Source: Candidatus Desulfolinea nitratireducens (lineage in GTDB: Bacteria; Chloroflexota; Anaerolineae; Anaerolineales; Villigracilaceae). From it: DNA of 32,757 nucleotides. Below, in pieces: positions 16,653 through 24,719 of this stretch. The first letter of the stretch is position 1. Every line of letters begins with the position of its first letter. The position numbers and the translations under genes are program-made. The notes below the pieces were generated by a model that saw only the letters and a list, made by a program, of their open reading frames with translations, was not told the DNA's origin and made no database searches. The stretch spans positions 1 through 32,757 of the forward strand of contig JACNJN010000056.1 in NCBI GenBank assembly GCA_014382535.1, in the 5' to 3' direction.

Positions 16653-16672
16653 GCTAAAACGCTCTGCCAAAA

Positions 16673-16996
16673 TTAAACAGCGATTCCCTCTTTGCGAATG
16701 TTAATATAAAGTGGCATTTTACTGTGGCGATATTCCATAACAGAGGCAAATTTGCGAGAAATAACCATATCGTATTGTAAAGATAAAGATGCGATTAGTT
16801 CTGAAGAACGCTTTGATTCTTCCCAATAATCAAATTCTCCATTCAGTACAATCAACACATCAATATCTGAATTAAGCGGATTGGCTTCGCCGCGTGCGTA
16901 AGAACCAAAAAGATAAACTTCTTTTAGTTGTGTACCGTATATGTTCGTTAGTCCCTTTTTGAGGGTATTTAATATCGCTTGTATTTTTTTAGACAT
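16673..16996 (-). CDS. Minimal nucleotidyltransferase (MNT/MntA-like)
   Basis: The 107-residue protein has the polymerase-beta-like core VYLFGSYARGEANPLNSDID (about residues 28-47), giving the GSxxRG...SDIDVLI signature with two metal-binding aspartates, and a third possible carboxylate further on. Single-domain proteins of this kind usually pair with a HEPN (HepT) protein as a toxin-antitoxin module, where MntA AMPylates HepT. No HEPN gene is seen on either side: the next gene is capsule-like and the upstream 141 bp are empty. It is therefore an orphan, or acts alone. A TATAAT-type -10 box lies about 44 bp upstream. There is no ribosome site before the ATG. It is out of theme with the glycan genes. 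Confidence 0.85.
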   Translation of the reverse strand: MSKKIQAILNTLKKGLTNIYGTQLKEVYLFGSYARGEANPLNSDIDVLIVLNGEFDYWEESKRSSELIASLSLQYDMVISRKFASVMEYRHSKMPLYINIRKEGIAV

Positions 16997-17039
16997 AGGA
17001 AATGTTTATGAGCTGAATACCAGTCAGATTGGTTTTGAA

Positions 17040-17045
17040 ATTATA
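17040..17045 (-). promoter_or_regulatory. Candidate -10 box upstream of the nucleotidyltransferase gene
   Basis: Read on the minus strand this is a perfect TATAAT, 43 bp before the ATG at 16996. The -35 region, with TGAACA 16 bp upstream, is a poor match. It may start a short unit of nucleotidyltransferase, capsule-like gene and membrane gene. Confidence 0.35.
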
Positions 17046-17066
17046 CCTTACGTAAATTTGATGTTC

Positions 17067-17133
17067 AGGAGTTGGAAATCGGGAGTTGACGAGTGTGTAA
17101 TCCCCAAATCCCAAATAATGATTCCCAATTTTC
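17067..17133. repeat. Degenerate GGAGTTGG / CCCAAAT tract between genes
   Basis: The gap after the sulfotransferase holds GGAGTTGGAAATCGGGAGTTG and then CCCCAAATCCCAAATAATGATTCCCAA, two half-sites of opposite sense that resemble the repeat at 16627-16652. It may fold into an imperfect stem downstream of the sulfotransferase stop. There is no clean T run, so I do not call it a terminator. Confidence 0.35.
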
Positions 17134-17137
17134 TCTT

Positions 17138-17992
17138 TTACCACTCATTATTCTCTTCGTAGCCAAGTTTTACTAACAAGTCCCCGGCAACATCTTTGAA
17201 AAGATCTTTATTCTCTTCACTGAAGTGGTCACGCCAACCGCCCGTCTTGCCAGAGCGAAAAGTATGCGATTTCTTGGGGTTGATCGCCTCCACAAGAATT
17301 GCTATAGCCTTCTCACGCGGCGTTGGGATTTGATATCCGGTCTTCTCGATTTCATCCAGCATTGCGTTCAGCGTGGCATCCCGATCATTGATCAGATTCT
17401 CGAAGCGGATGCACATCACTTGCGGCTGGTTCAGCCATTCGAAAACACCAGCATAACGCTCTCGGACACTGACCATTTTTAGCCCATCCTGGTCTATTCC
17501 CATGATGGCAACTTTCAGCCGCGCATCAAAATCGGGCAGGGATTGATAATAAGCATGCATCCCATGCCCCGTATGCATATCGGTAGCAAAGAAAGCCTGC
17601 GAAATGAGCATATCGCGTGGATCACGATAGATAAAATAGTTTACACGCCCTTTACGGCACAAAATTGCCAGGTTTTCAGGGGAAGCCTCGACATATCCCC
17701 AACCGATCACGGCAGGATAAATAGTTGCCAGCTCCACTGCAATTTCTCTTGCAGACCTTCGCCCTCCTTCTTTGCGGATAGTGCGCACTGGCTCCGCAGC
17801 TGTATAGGTATAGGGCATGATCTTTGTAAACCCGTTCAGGATTTGCAATAGCAGATGCGATCCGCTTTTGGGTTTGGAGTTACCAAAAATGGGCGGCGCT
17901 TCGCCAAAAGACAAACTCCGCCACCGCAAAGCTGCCTGGGCATATTTGCCCGGCTCGCGGAGTTTTTTGCGTAGGGTGTTTTGGAGAGGCAT
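17138..17992 (-). CDS. PAPS-dependent sulfotransferase, paralogue of the 12577-13476 gene
   Basis: From the ATG at 17992 the protein has 284 residues. Numbered from the TTG-type start at 18025, it has NSKPKSGSHLLLQIL at 49-63 (5'-phosphosulfate loop), YRDPRDMLISQ at 133-143 (3'-phosphate site) and FRSGKTGGWRDHF at 256-268. It ends LGYEENNEW, like LGYEKDGDW in the paralogue. It should sulfate a glycan or lipid hydroxyl using PAPS. Two paralogues in one locus suggest two different acceptor positions. The frame can start at 18025, but those 11 residues (MDSVRSVVNLF) are encoded by a CACAGAG-type intergenic repeat, so 17992 is preferred although no ribosome site precedes it. It follows the neuB-like gene by about 126 bp of repeat. 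Confidence 0.9.
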   Translation of the reverse strand: MPLQNTLRKKLREPGKYAQAALRWRSLSFGEAPPIFGNSKPKSGSHLLLQILNGFTKIMPYTYTAAEPVRTIRKEGGRRSAREIAVELATIYPAVIGWGYVEASPENLAILCRKGRVNYFIYRDPRDMLISQAFFATDMHTGHGMHAYYQSLPDFDARLKVAIMGIDQDGLKMVSVRERYAGVFEWLNQPQVMCIRFENLINDRDATLNAMLDEIEKTGYQIPTPREKAIAILVEAINPKKSHTFRSGKTGGWRDHFSEENKDLFKDVAGDLLVKLGYEENNEW

Positions 17993-18000
17993 AAAAAGAT

Positions 18001-18118
18001 TTACCACAGAGCGCACGGAGTCCACAAAGAAAAACTAAGGTTTGTGAAACAGCAAGGTTTTGCAATATCTCAACAGATAAAAACTCTGTGCCCTTTGTGT
18101 ACTCTGTGGTGAAAAAAA
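18001..18118. repeat. CACCACAGAG/CACAAAG inverted intergenic repeat, copy A
   Basis: The left part reads TTACCACAGAGCGCACGGAG then TCCACAAAGAAAAACTAAGG. The right part, CTCTGTGCCCTTTGTGTACT followed by CTGTGGTGAA, is its reverse complement with a few changes, so the element can fold end to end. The reverse complement of the right arm closely matches the left arm of copy B at 19009-19045. It lies just downstream of the neuB-like gene and reaches into the longest frame of the sulfotransferase. Confidence 0.7.
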
Positions 18119-18994
18119 CTATTTCACGCGGCGGAGTTTCTCGCGTGGACCCATTTCGCTTTCATAGACCTGCTTTACGCCATTCCCAAGTCCCTGCTCG
18201 GTGACTCGAATATATTTGACCAATTTCCTGAATCCGCCCGGCTCAACCGACGCAGATTGATCACTGCCCCACATCGAGCGGTCGATCGTTAAATGACGCT
18301 CAACCATGCAGGCGCCCAAGGCAACCGCAATTGCCGAAGGAACCAATCCGACTTCATGACCGGAGTAACCAATAGGGAGATTTGGGAATTCCTTTTTCAA
18401 GGTCTCGATCATCTTCAAATTTAACTCTTCCGGGTCACAGGGATAAGAACTGGTCGAGTGCATCATCCCCAAATTATCTTCCCCAACAACCTCAACGCCC
18501 TTGCGGATTTCATCCATTGTAGACATTCCTGTTGAGATGATCACAGGTCGACCGGTTGCACGCACATGGCGCAGCAGATCGTAATCTGTCAAAGAAGCGG
18601 ATGGCAGTTTGTAGGCGTGGGTATCAAATTTTTCCATGAAATCCACCGAGCCTTCATCCCAAACCGAGACAAACCAATCGATGCCCTGCTCTTTGCAATG
18701 GCGATCAATTTCCTGATATTCTTCCTCACCAAATTCGACTTTATACCGATAATCCAGATAAGTGATATAGCCCCAGGGAGTCTGGCGCATTTTTAATTGC
18801 TGATCCAACGGGGTGCAAACATCCGGTGTACGCTTCTGAAACTTGACCGCGTCCGCATTGGCGTTGACGGCCGCGTCGATCATTTTCTTGGCTACATCCA
18901 GGTCACCATTATGATTGATGCCTATTTCAGCAATAATATAAGTCTGATGGCCGTCGCCGATCAGTTTTTCTCCAATTTTCATTTCACGAGTCAT
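18119..18994 (-). CDS. NeuB-family nonulosonate synthase without SAF domain
   Basis: The 291-residue protein is a TIM barrel that condenses phosphoenolpyruvate with a hexose- or hexosamine-derived aldehyde. AEIGINHNG (22-30), KFQKR (51-55), STGMS (154-158), GYSGHE (209-214) and ERHLTIDR (232-239) are the family's active-site and metal-binding segments. The following GSDQSASVEPGGF resembles the GSDHSASLEPG stretch of vertebrate NANS rather than the GPDHxxS form of most bacterial NeuB. The protein stops after REKLRRVK, where the antifreeze-like SAF domain normally begins. The start at 18994 is fixed by AGGAG (19000-19004) five bases upstream; the eight extra residues possible from 19018 are repeat-derived. 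Copies of one repeat flank it on both sides. The sugar made could be a Neu5Ac- or KDN-type acid, possibly as a 9-phosphate. Confidence 0.85.
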   Translation of the reverse strand: MTREMKIGEKLIGDGHQTYIIAEIGINHNGDLDVAKKMIDAAVNANADAVKFQKRTPDVCTPLDQQLKMRQTPWGYITYLDYRYKVEFGEEEYQEIDRHCKEQGIDWFVSVWDEGSVDFMEKFDTHAYKLPSASLTDYDLLRHVRATGRPVIISTGMSTMDEIRKGVEVVGEDNLGMMHSTSSYPCDPEELNLKMIETLKKEFPNLPIGYSGHEVGLVPSAIAVALGACMVERHLTIDRSMWGSDQSASVEPGGFRKLVKYIRVTEQGLGNGVKQVYESEMGPREKLRRVK

Positions 18995-19008
18995 ATTTAC
19001 TCCTAATT

Positions 19009-19100
19009 TATTCACCACTGAGACACAAAGGACACAGAGAAAAACTTAGTGCTCTTTGCCTGCACTGTGCGCAGGCACACGTGTGCCTTTGTGGTTATTC
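19009..19100. repeat. CACCACTGAG/CACAAAGG intergenic repeat, copy B
   Basis: TTCACCACTGAGACACAAAG then GACACAGAGAAAAACTTAGT is followed by a right part ending CCTTTGTGGTTATTCAG, the approximate reverse complement of the left end. It also contains an inner imperfect palindrome, GTGCGCAGGCACACGTGTGCC. It matches copy A at 18001-18118 and lies between the cytidylyltransferase/phosphatase stop and the neuB-like start. Confidence 0.7.
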
Positions 19101-20318
19101 AGTTTTTCTACTTAAAATCAAATCACAAATCTCGCGGACAGCGCCGTGCCCACCTTTTTTGGATAATACAAAATCTGCCTGACGAGCCACTTCTGGCATG
19201 GCATCTGCGACGGCGACACCCCATCCAACCAGCGGGAAACAGGGGGTATCATTCAGATCGTTGCCGACAAAGATCGTCTCCGACGGGTCAATCTCTCGTT
19301 TTTCTTGCTCTCGTTTAAGGACACCTGTCTTGTCATCAACACCTTGCAGATATTCAACGTTCATCTTTTTACAGCGTGCCGCCACAACAGGATTTCTCTC
19401 CTTCGAGATGACCACGGTCTCAATGCCCGCCGCTCGCAAAAGGTTGACACCATAACTGTCACTGCGATTGGCGGCTATCGTTTCCCGTCCATCCTGATCC
19501 GTCCAGACGCGGTTATCGGTCAGTACTCCGTCGAAGTCGAGGAAAAGCAATTTAACGGTGGCAGGCATCGGTCGGCGGGCGGGGCCGGGAGAGACAATCT
19601 CCAGGTCGCCAAATTTTACCAGCCATTCATATTTTGCCCAATCTGAGAGATTATCAATATCCACCGTATAGTTTGGGTTGATCATCAAGGGAAAAACCAC
19701 ATCACCTGTCATGGATTTCTTTTCCAAAATTGCGCGGGGTCGGATCGCGTCTATGTGCCCGGTCTGCCAATAGATCGGCGGTAAACTTTGGCGGGGTGCA
19801 TTATAGGGTTCAGCAATGCTTTCCACATCGAGCAGGTTTTGCATGGGCGCTTTTTCACCATTTGGCAGACGCCACATCTTATGCGGATTTTGCCCAGCCG
19901 GGACGACGCCGCGCACCGAATCAGCTTCAGGATGCATCAACAATATTTTAATGGCATCATCTACACAGCCTGGTGGTCGAATCGGCGAGGTGGGGCGAAG
20001 CTGCACAACCACATCAGGATAATAATTCTCGTTTTCGGCCAGCCAACTCAAGGCGTGTTCGAAAACCGGCAAATCGGTGGTGTTATCTTCTGCAAAAACT
20101 GCCGGTCGCATAAAGGGTGTTTCCGCGCCAAATTCACGCGCAACAGCAGCAATCTCTTCATCATCGGTACTGACGATGGTACGCGTGACCAACTCTGATT
20201 CCAGACCCGCCGCGATGCTATACGAAATCAGCGGATAGCCCACAAAGTTGCGGATATTTTTTCGAGGGATGCCTTTGGAGCCGCCTCGCGCGGGGATAAT
20301 TGCCAGGATTTCTGTCAT
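19095..20318 (-). CDS. CMP-nonulosonate cytidylyltransferase fused to KdsC-like HAD phosphatase
   Basis: The 407-residue protein has two domains. Residues 1-235 are NeuA-like: IIPARGGSKGIPRKN at 7-21, STDDEE at 50-55, QLRPTSPIRPPG at 106-117 and the late YTVDIDNLSDW. From about 255 to the end is a HAD phosphatase of the KdsC type: FLDFDGVLTDNRVW (motif I, 259-272), NRSDSYGVNLL, and FVGNDLNDTPCF (motif IV, 350-361). It could remove the phosphate from a nonulosonate 9-phosphate and then load the acid with CMP, serving the NeuB-like enzyme encoded next. The order matches vertebrate CMAS, which has a KdsC-like C-terminal domain. The start is the ATG at 20318; the extra 23 residues possible from 20387 are encoded by a hairpin repeat. 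It lies 46 bp after the SDR. Confidence 0.88.
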   Translation of the reverse strand: MTEILAIIPARGGSKGIPRKNIRNFVGYPLISYSIAAGLESELVTRTIVSTDDEEIAAVAREFGAETPFMRPAVFAEDNTTDLPVFEHALSWLAENENYYPDVVVQLRPTSPIRPPGCVDDAIKILLMHPEADSVRGVVPAGQNPHKMWRLPNGEKAPMQNLLDVESIAEPYNAPRQSLPPIYWQTGHIDAIRPRAILEKKSMTGDVVFPLMINPNYTVDIDNLSDWAKYEWLVKFGDLEIVSPGPARRPMPATVKLLFLDFDGVLTDNRVWTDQDGRETIAANRSDSYGVNLLRAAGIETVVISKERNPVVAARCKKMNVEYLQGVDDKTGVLKREQEKREIDPSETIFVGNDLNDTPCFPLVGWGVAVADAMPEVARQADFVLSKKGGHGAVREICDLILSRKTE

Positions 20319-20333
20319 TTTGTTATTGGTGGG

Positions 20334-20348
20334 GCGGGGTAACCCCGC
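20334..20348. repeat. Short GC-rich hairpin, GCGGGGT-A-ACCCCGC
   Basis: A perfect 7-bp stem closes on a single base, set within GGGGCGGGGTAACCCCGCTC CTAC. It fills the gap between the SDR stop (20365) and the cytidylyltransferase start (20318). No T run follows on the minus strand, so it looks like a REP-type repeat rather than a terminator. It is the only copy in the window. Confidence 0.5.
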
Positions 20349-20364
20349 TCCTACCCATATCAAT

Positions 20365-21192
20365 TTACCACGCCGTCCAACCACCATCCACGACCACGTT
20401 CGAGCCGGTCATGTAAGAGGAGGCATCCGATGCCAAATAGAGCAGCGCGCCATTCATTTCATCTTTATTTGCCATGCGTCCCATGATGGTTTTCGCCGAA
20501 TAGTTGCGCGTAAATGTCTCGTCATGGTCATTATAAACGCCACCCGGTGTGAGCGCATTCACACGGATTTCCGTCTCAGCATAATATGCCGCCAGATATT
20601 TTGTAAAGCCCAGTACACCCGCTTTTGTTGTCGTGTAATAAACGGGTTTGAATGCCACACGTTTGCCATCTTTTAAGTAGATGCGTTGGTCAGGCCCATT
20701 CAACCCATAGGTCGAGCAAATATTGATAATGCTTCCTTTTTTGCCCTGGGCAAGCATTGGTTTCACGCAAGCTTGTGTCACAATGAACATTCCCGTCAGA
20801 TTGACATTCACCGCAGCGTTCCATTGATCAAGCGGATAATCTTCAAACGCGCCCGGGGCAATTCCTTTGGCAGCTGCATCTGCATCAAATTTTGGATCAA
20901 GGGCGGCGCTATTGACAAGAATATCCAAACTGCCAAATTGATGTAGAGTCGTGGAGACCAAATCCTGAGCAGATTCAGGGCGAGTCACATCCAGCCCAAA
21001 ACTTGCCGCTTGGTACCCGGCATCAATCAACGCCTGAGCAGTTTTCCCGGCTGCACCCTGATCAATATCCGCAACAACGACATTTGCTCCAGCTTCAACA
21101 AGCGTGCGGGAAAATTCTGCTCCCAACAGCCCTGAGCCACCAGTGATGATCGCGGTGCGACCAGATAAGTCAAATTTTTCTTGAATGGTCAT
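20365..21192 (-). CDS. Short-chain dehydrogenase/reductase (SDR), second copy
   Basis: The 275-residue SDR has IITGGSGLLGAEF at about 15-27, VNSAALDP, INICSTYGLNGPDQRIY and the catalytic YYTTTKAG, then MTGSNVVVDGGW near the end. The loop between catalytic Ser and Tyr (NGPDQRIYLKDGKRVAFKP) is longer than in the SDR at 7070-7828, so the two are not close duplicates. Versions of this type occur beside CMP-sugar genes, but I cannot name the substrate. The ATG at 21192 has AAGGA six bases upstream; the TTG at 21198 is less likely. It starts 10 bp after the stop of the GT-C gene and precedes the cytidylyltransferase/phosphatase, so it probably acts on the same nonulosonate pathway or on its precursor. 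Confidence 0.9.
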   Translation of the reverse strand: MTIQEKFDLSGRTAIITGGSGLLGAEFSRTLVEAGANVVVADIDQGAAGKTAQALIDAGYQAASFGLDVTRPESAQDLVSTTLHQFGSLDILVNSAALDPKFDADAAAKGIAPGAFEDYPLDQWNAAVNVNLTGMFIVTQACVKPMLAQGKKGSIINICSTYGLNGPDQRIYLKDGKRVAFKPVYYTTTKAGVLGFTKYLAAYYAETEIRVNALTPGGVYNDHDETFTRNYSAKTIMGRMANKDEMNGALLYLASDASSYMTGSNVVVDGGWTAW

Positions 21193-21202
21193 ATCCAATC
21201 CT

Positions 21203-22873
21203 TCAGGGTTGAGCTTGATAAAGATATCCCAAGCCAGATTTTTCTATTGTTACCAAACCGTCTGTCATCTCATCCAACCAGGCCTGAAACTCTGGGCTCT
21301 TATCATCTACCGGCCAGAAAATTGCCAGGACCGCGTCACCAGAACGAAGAGCTTCGGGTTGTTCATCCCAAAGCCGGTAAACTGGACGATCCGTCCAGAA
21401 GTAGACAGCTGGTGGCTGATTGGTGTAAATGGCAGTATCTTCTGGTAATTCGCGGACTGCAACCATAACCGTTGATTCTCGCCAGCGCCAGGAGGCAAAT
21501 CCATGCGCTGATTCCTGCAAATCTTCAACTGTACGAATTTGGGCCCCTATCGCTATGCCAAGAAATAAGGTTGCGATTCCAAAAGCAATAATTCGTGCTG
21601 TTATTTTACCTTGTTGCGCCACCCAATGGATGAAGTAAACCAAAATTACAAGGCAAGCCAGATATACAGGAGAAAGTATGCGGTCGTTGAGCGGTGTAGC
21701 AGCATCAAAGATATTGAGCGAGATCAACAAAGATCCCATATAGGTAAAAATATAAAGCGTGGTTATAAAAGAAAGTATTTCTGGTCGAGTGTTTTCTTTT
21801 GGCTTTAGGAAGTATTTCAAGCCGCGAGGGATAATCCAAAGGAATAAGACGAGCGTAATTAAGGAGGTGATAATTGCTAAAATAAGGGGTTTTTCTATAT
21901 AGGGTGAACATAATTCAGGTTGAGGGATAATGAAGCGAAAAAATGCTCTTAACCCACGTTGAGCATTATCACCTGTAACTGGATGCCATTCAATCGCGCG
22001 ATTGGTCGCACTCCCGCCAACAAGTTTATTGCGCAGCATCCATGCCAACATGACAGGCAAGGCCCCAGCCAAAAAATAGCCTAGGGATGAGAAACGCTTT
22101 TTCCAGCTTGGGCGCAATAGTAAAATAGCGACAATAAAAGTTGCGAATAAGGACAGGGCCGCATAACGGGTGAGATAAGAAAGGCCAGTCAGAATACCAG
22201 CGAGGATGAGCCATTTGCCCCGCATGGGGATTAATCCCCACGCTACAAACACGAAGCCGACTGAAGTCGGCTGCTCTGGCGAGTCCGCTTTAGCGGACTT
22301 TATAAATTTAGCGTGGGCGTTCACGCCCATGCGGGGGCGAAATTCAACCGCTCGATAAAAAGTCAAAAATGCCAAAAGGCTAATAAAAAGATAAAGCGGC
22401 TCGCTAAGCGCCTGGGCATGAAGACGTAAAAGGGTACTATTGCTCAAAAAAAGAAGAGAAAGAAAAATCCCAGCGAGACGGGAATGGGTCATTTTCCAAC
22501 CGAGGAAACCTATAATTCCCGCATTTGCGCCGAAGACAAGAATATTGATAAAACGCGCGCTGCGATAAGGGCTGATTTCGAGGATACTGCTTGTCACTGC
22601 CATTAATGCTGAGAAGAGGGGCGGCCAATGGGTGACCGGTTCCAATCCCGTCGCAAGCCAGATACGGGTGAATCCCTGCCCACCCAGAAGGGCGCGCGCC
22701 GCCGAGATATAGGAAATGGCATCATCTGTCAATCCAAGACCTGTGGGGGTGCTGCTATACAGCAACCACGTTCCGGTCACGGTGAGCAAGCCCAAAAGGA
22801 GGGCGAACACGGCATCTTTGCGGGTAGAGAGAAAACTTTTCATCAAAGTAATCTGAGGGAGGGATTTCCCCAT
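21203..22873 (-). CDS. GT-C-like membrane glycosyltransferase carrying an in-frame palindromic insertion
   Basis: The 556-residue protein has about ten hydrophobic segments. The first outer loop reads GLTDDAISYISAARALLGGQGF with an acidic pair, followed by EPVTHWPPLFS, a pattern of GT39-related membrane proteins. SEPLYLFISLLAFLTFYR follows, and then residues of about 180-218 (PRMGVNAHAK through WGLIPMR) interrupt an otherwise continuous transmembrane pattern. They are encoded entirely by the palindromic element at 22218-22336. Because the insertion keeps the frame, the protein is probably still made with an extra soluble loop. The start could be 22873, within the hairpin after the sulfate adenylyltransferase gene with GAGG five bases upstream, or the ATG at 22843. 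A soluble tail follows the last span. Donor and acceptor are unknown. Confidence 0.75.
   Translation of the reverse strand: MGKSLPQITLMKSFLSTRKDAVFALLLGLLTVTGTWLLYSSTPTGLGLTDDAISYISAARALLGGQGFTRIWLATGLEPVTHWPPLFSALMAVTSSILEISPYRSARFINILVFGANAGIIGFLGWKMTHSRLAGIFLSLLFLSNSTLLRLHAQALSEPLYLFISLLAFLTFYRAVEFRPRMGVNAHAKFIKSAKADSPEQPTSVGFVFVAWGLIPMRGKWLILAGILTGLSYLTRYAALSLFATFIVAILLLRPSWKKRFSSLGYFLAGALPVMLAWMLRNKLVGGSATNRAIEWHPVTGDNAQRGLRAFFRFIIPQPELCSPYIEKPLILAIITSLITLVLFLWIIPRGLKYFLKPKENTRPEILSFITTLYIFTYMGSLLISLNIFDAATPLNDRILSPVYLACLVILVYFIHWVAQQGKITARIIAFGIATLFLGIAIGAQIRTVEDLQESAHGFASWRWRESTVMVAVRELPEDTAIYTNQPPAVYFWTDRPVYRLWDEQPEALRSGDAVLAIFWPVDDKSPEFQAWLDEMTDGLVTIEKSGLGYLYQAQP
22218..22336. repeat. 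119-bp cloverleaf-like palindromic element inside a coding gene
   Basis: The outer 28-nt arms (22218-22245 and 22309-22336) pair through CCCCGCATGGG and CCCACGCTA. Each arm also folds on itself: TGGGG/CCCCA, and TGGGCGT/ACGCCCA. The eight central bases differ between the arms, yet each keeps its own stem. Two inner perfect hairpins with 2-nt loops follow: GCCGACT/AGTCGGC at 22256-22271 and AGTCCGCT/AGCGGACT at 22282-22299. In the gene frame it reads as 39-40 codons with no stop. The tight-stem style matches the 43-bp element at 16222-16264. Confidence 0.9.
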
Positions 22874-22886
22874 CCCTCCCTCAGAT
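22851..22886. promoter_or_regulatory. 15-bp perfect stem-loop between the PAPS-synthesis and GT-C genes
   Basis: ATCTGAGGGAGGGAT pairs perfectly with ATCCCTCCCTCAGAT across a 6-nt loop. On the minus-strand transcript the 5' arm holds GAGGGAGGG, a possible ribosome site, and ends at the ATG of the GT-C frame (22873), which it would hide when folded. No clean T run follows. It could act as a translational block, an mRNA stabiliser or a weak terminator. A 16-nt palindrome, AGATAAATATTTATCT (22883-22898), overlaps its edge and the stop of the upstream gene. Confidence 0.6.
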
Positions 22887-22896
22887 AAATATTTAT

Positions 22897-24615
<1,719 letters not shown>

Positions 24616-24662
24616 TTACTCCTTGCTAATATTCAGCAATTGAATTTTGAACAAACGGCGCA

Positions 24663-24668
24663 ATTATA
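24663..24668 (-). promoter_or_regulatory. Candidate -10 box for the PAPS-synthesis unit
   Basis: Read on the minus strand this is a perfect TATAAT, 50 bp before the ATG at 24612. There is no good -35 hexamer at 16-18 bp. It lies in the 107-bp gap after the stop of the upstream GT-C gene, the largest gap on this side of the window. That gap also holds a weak AT-rich stem, AAATAG/CTATTT (24686-24701). Confidence 0.45.
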
Positions 24669-24719
24669 GCCTAGAATCAAAATAAATAGGATGCTATTTT
24701 CCTACGCTCACCCACCGAT

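Noticed and set aside
16673-17137. A MntA-HepT toxin-antitoxin pair.
   Set aside because: Only the nucleotidyltransferase is present. No HEPN frame with an RxxxxH-type motif is visible on either side.
18001-19100. An insertion sequence or composite transposon around the neuB-like gene.
   Set aside because: The flanking repeats contain no transposase and resemble a dispersed intergenic repeat family. Only repeat bracketing is supported.
24686-24701. AT-rich stem AAATAG/CTATTT as a terminator after the 24720-26717 gene.
   Set aside because: Six A/T-rich pairs are too weak and the T run is broken. It may be chance.
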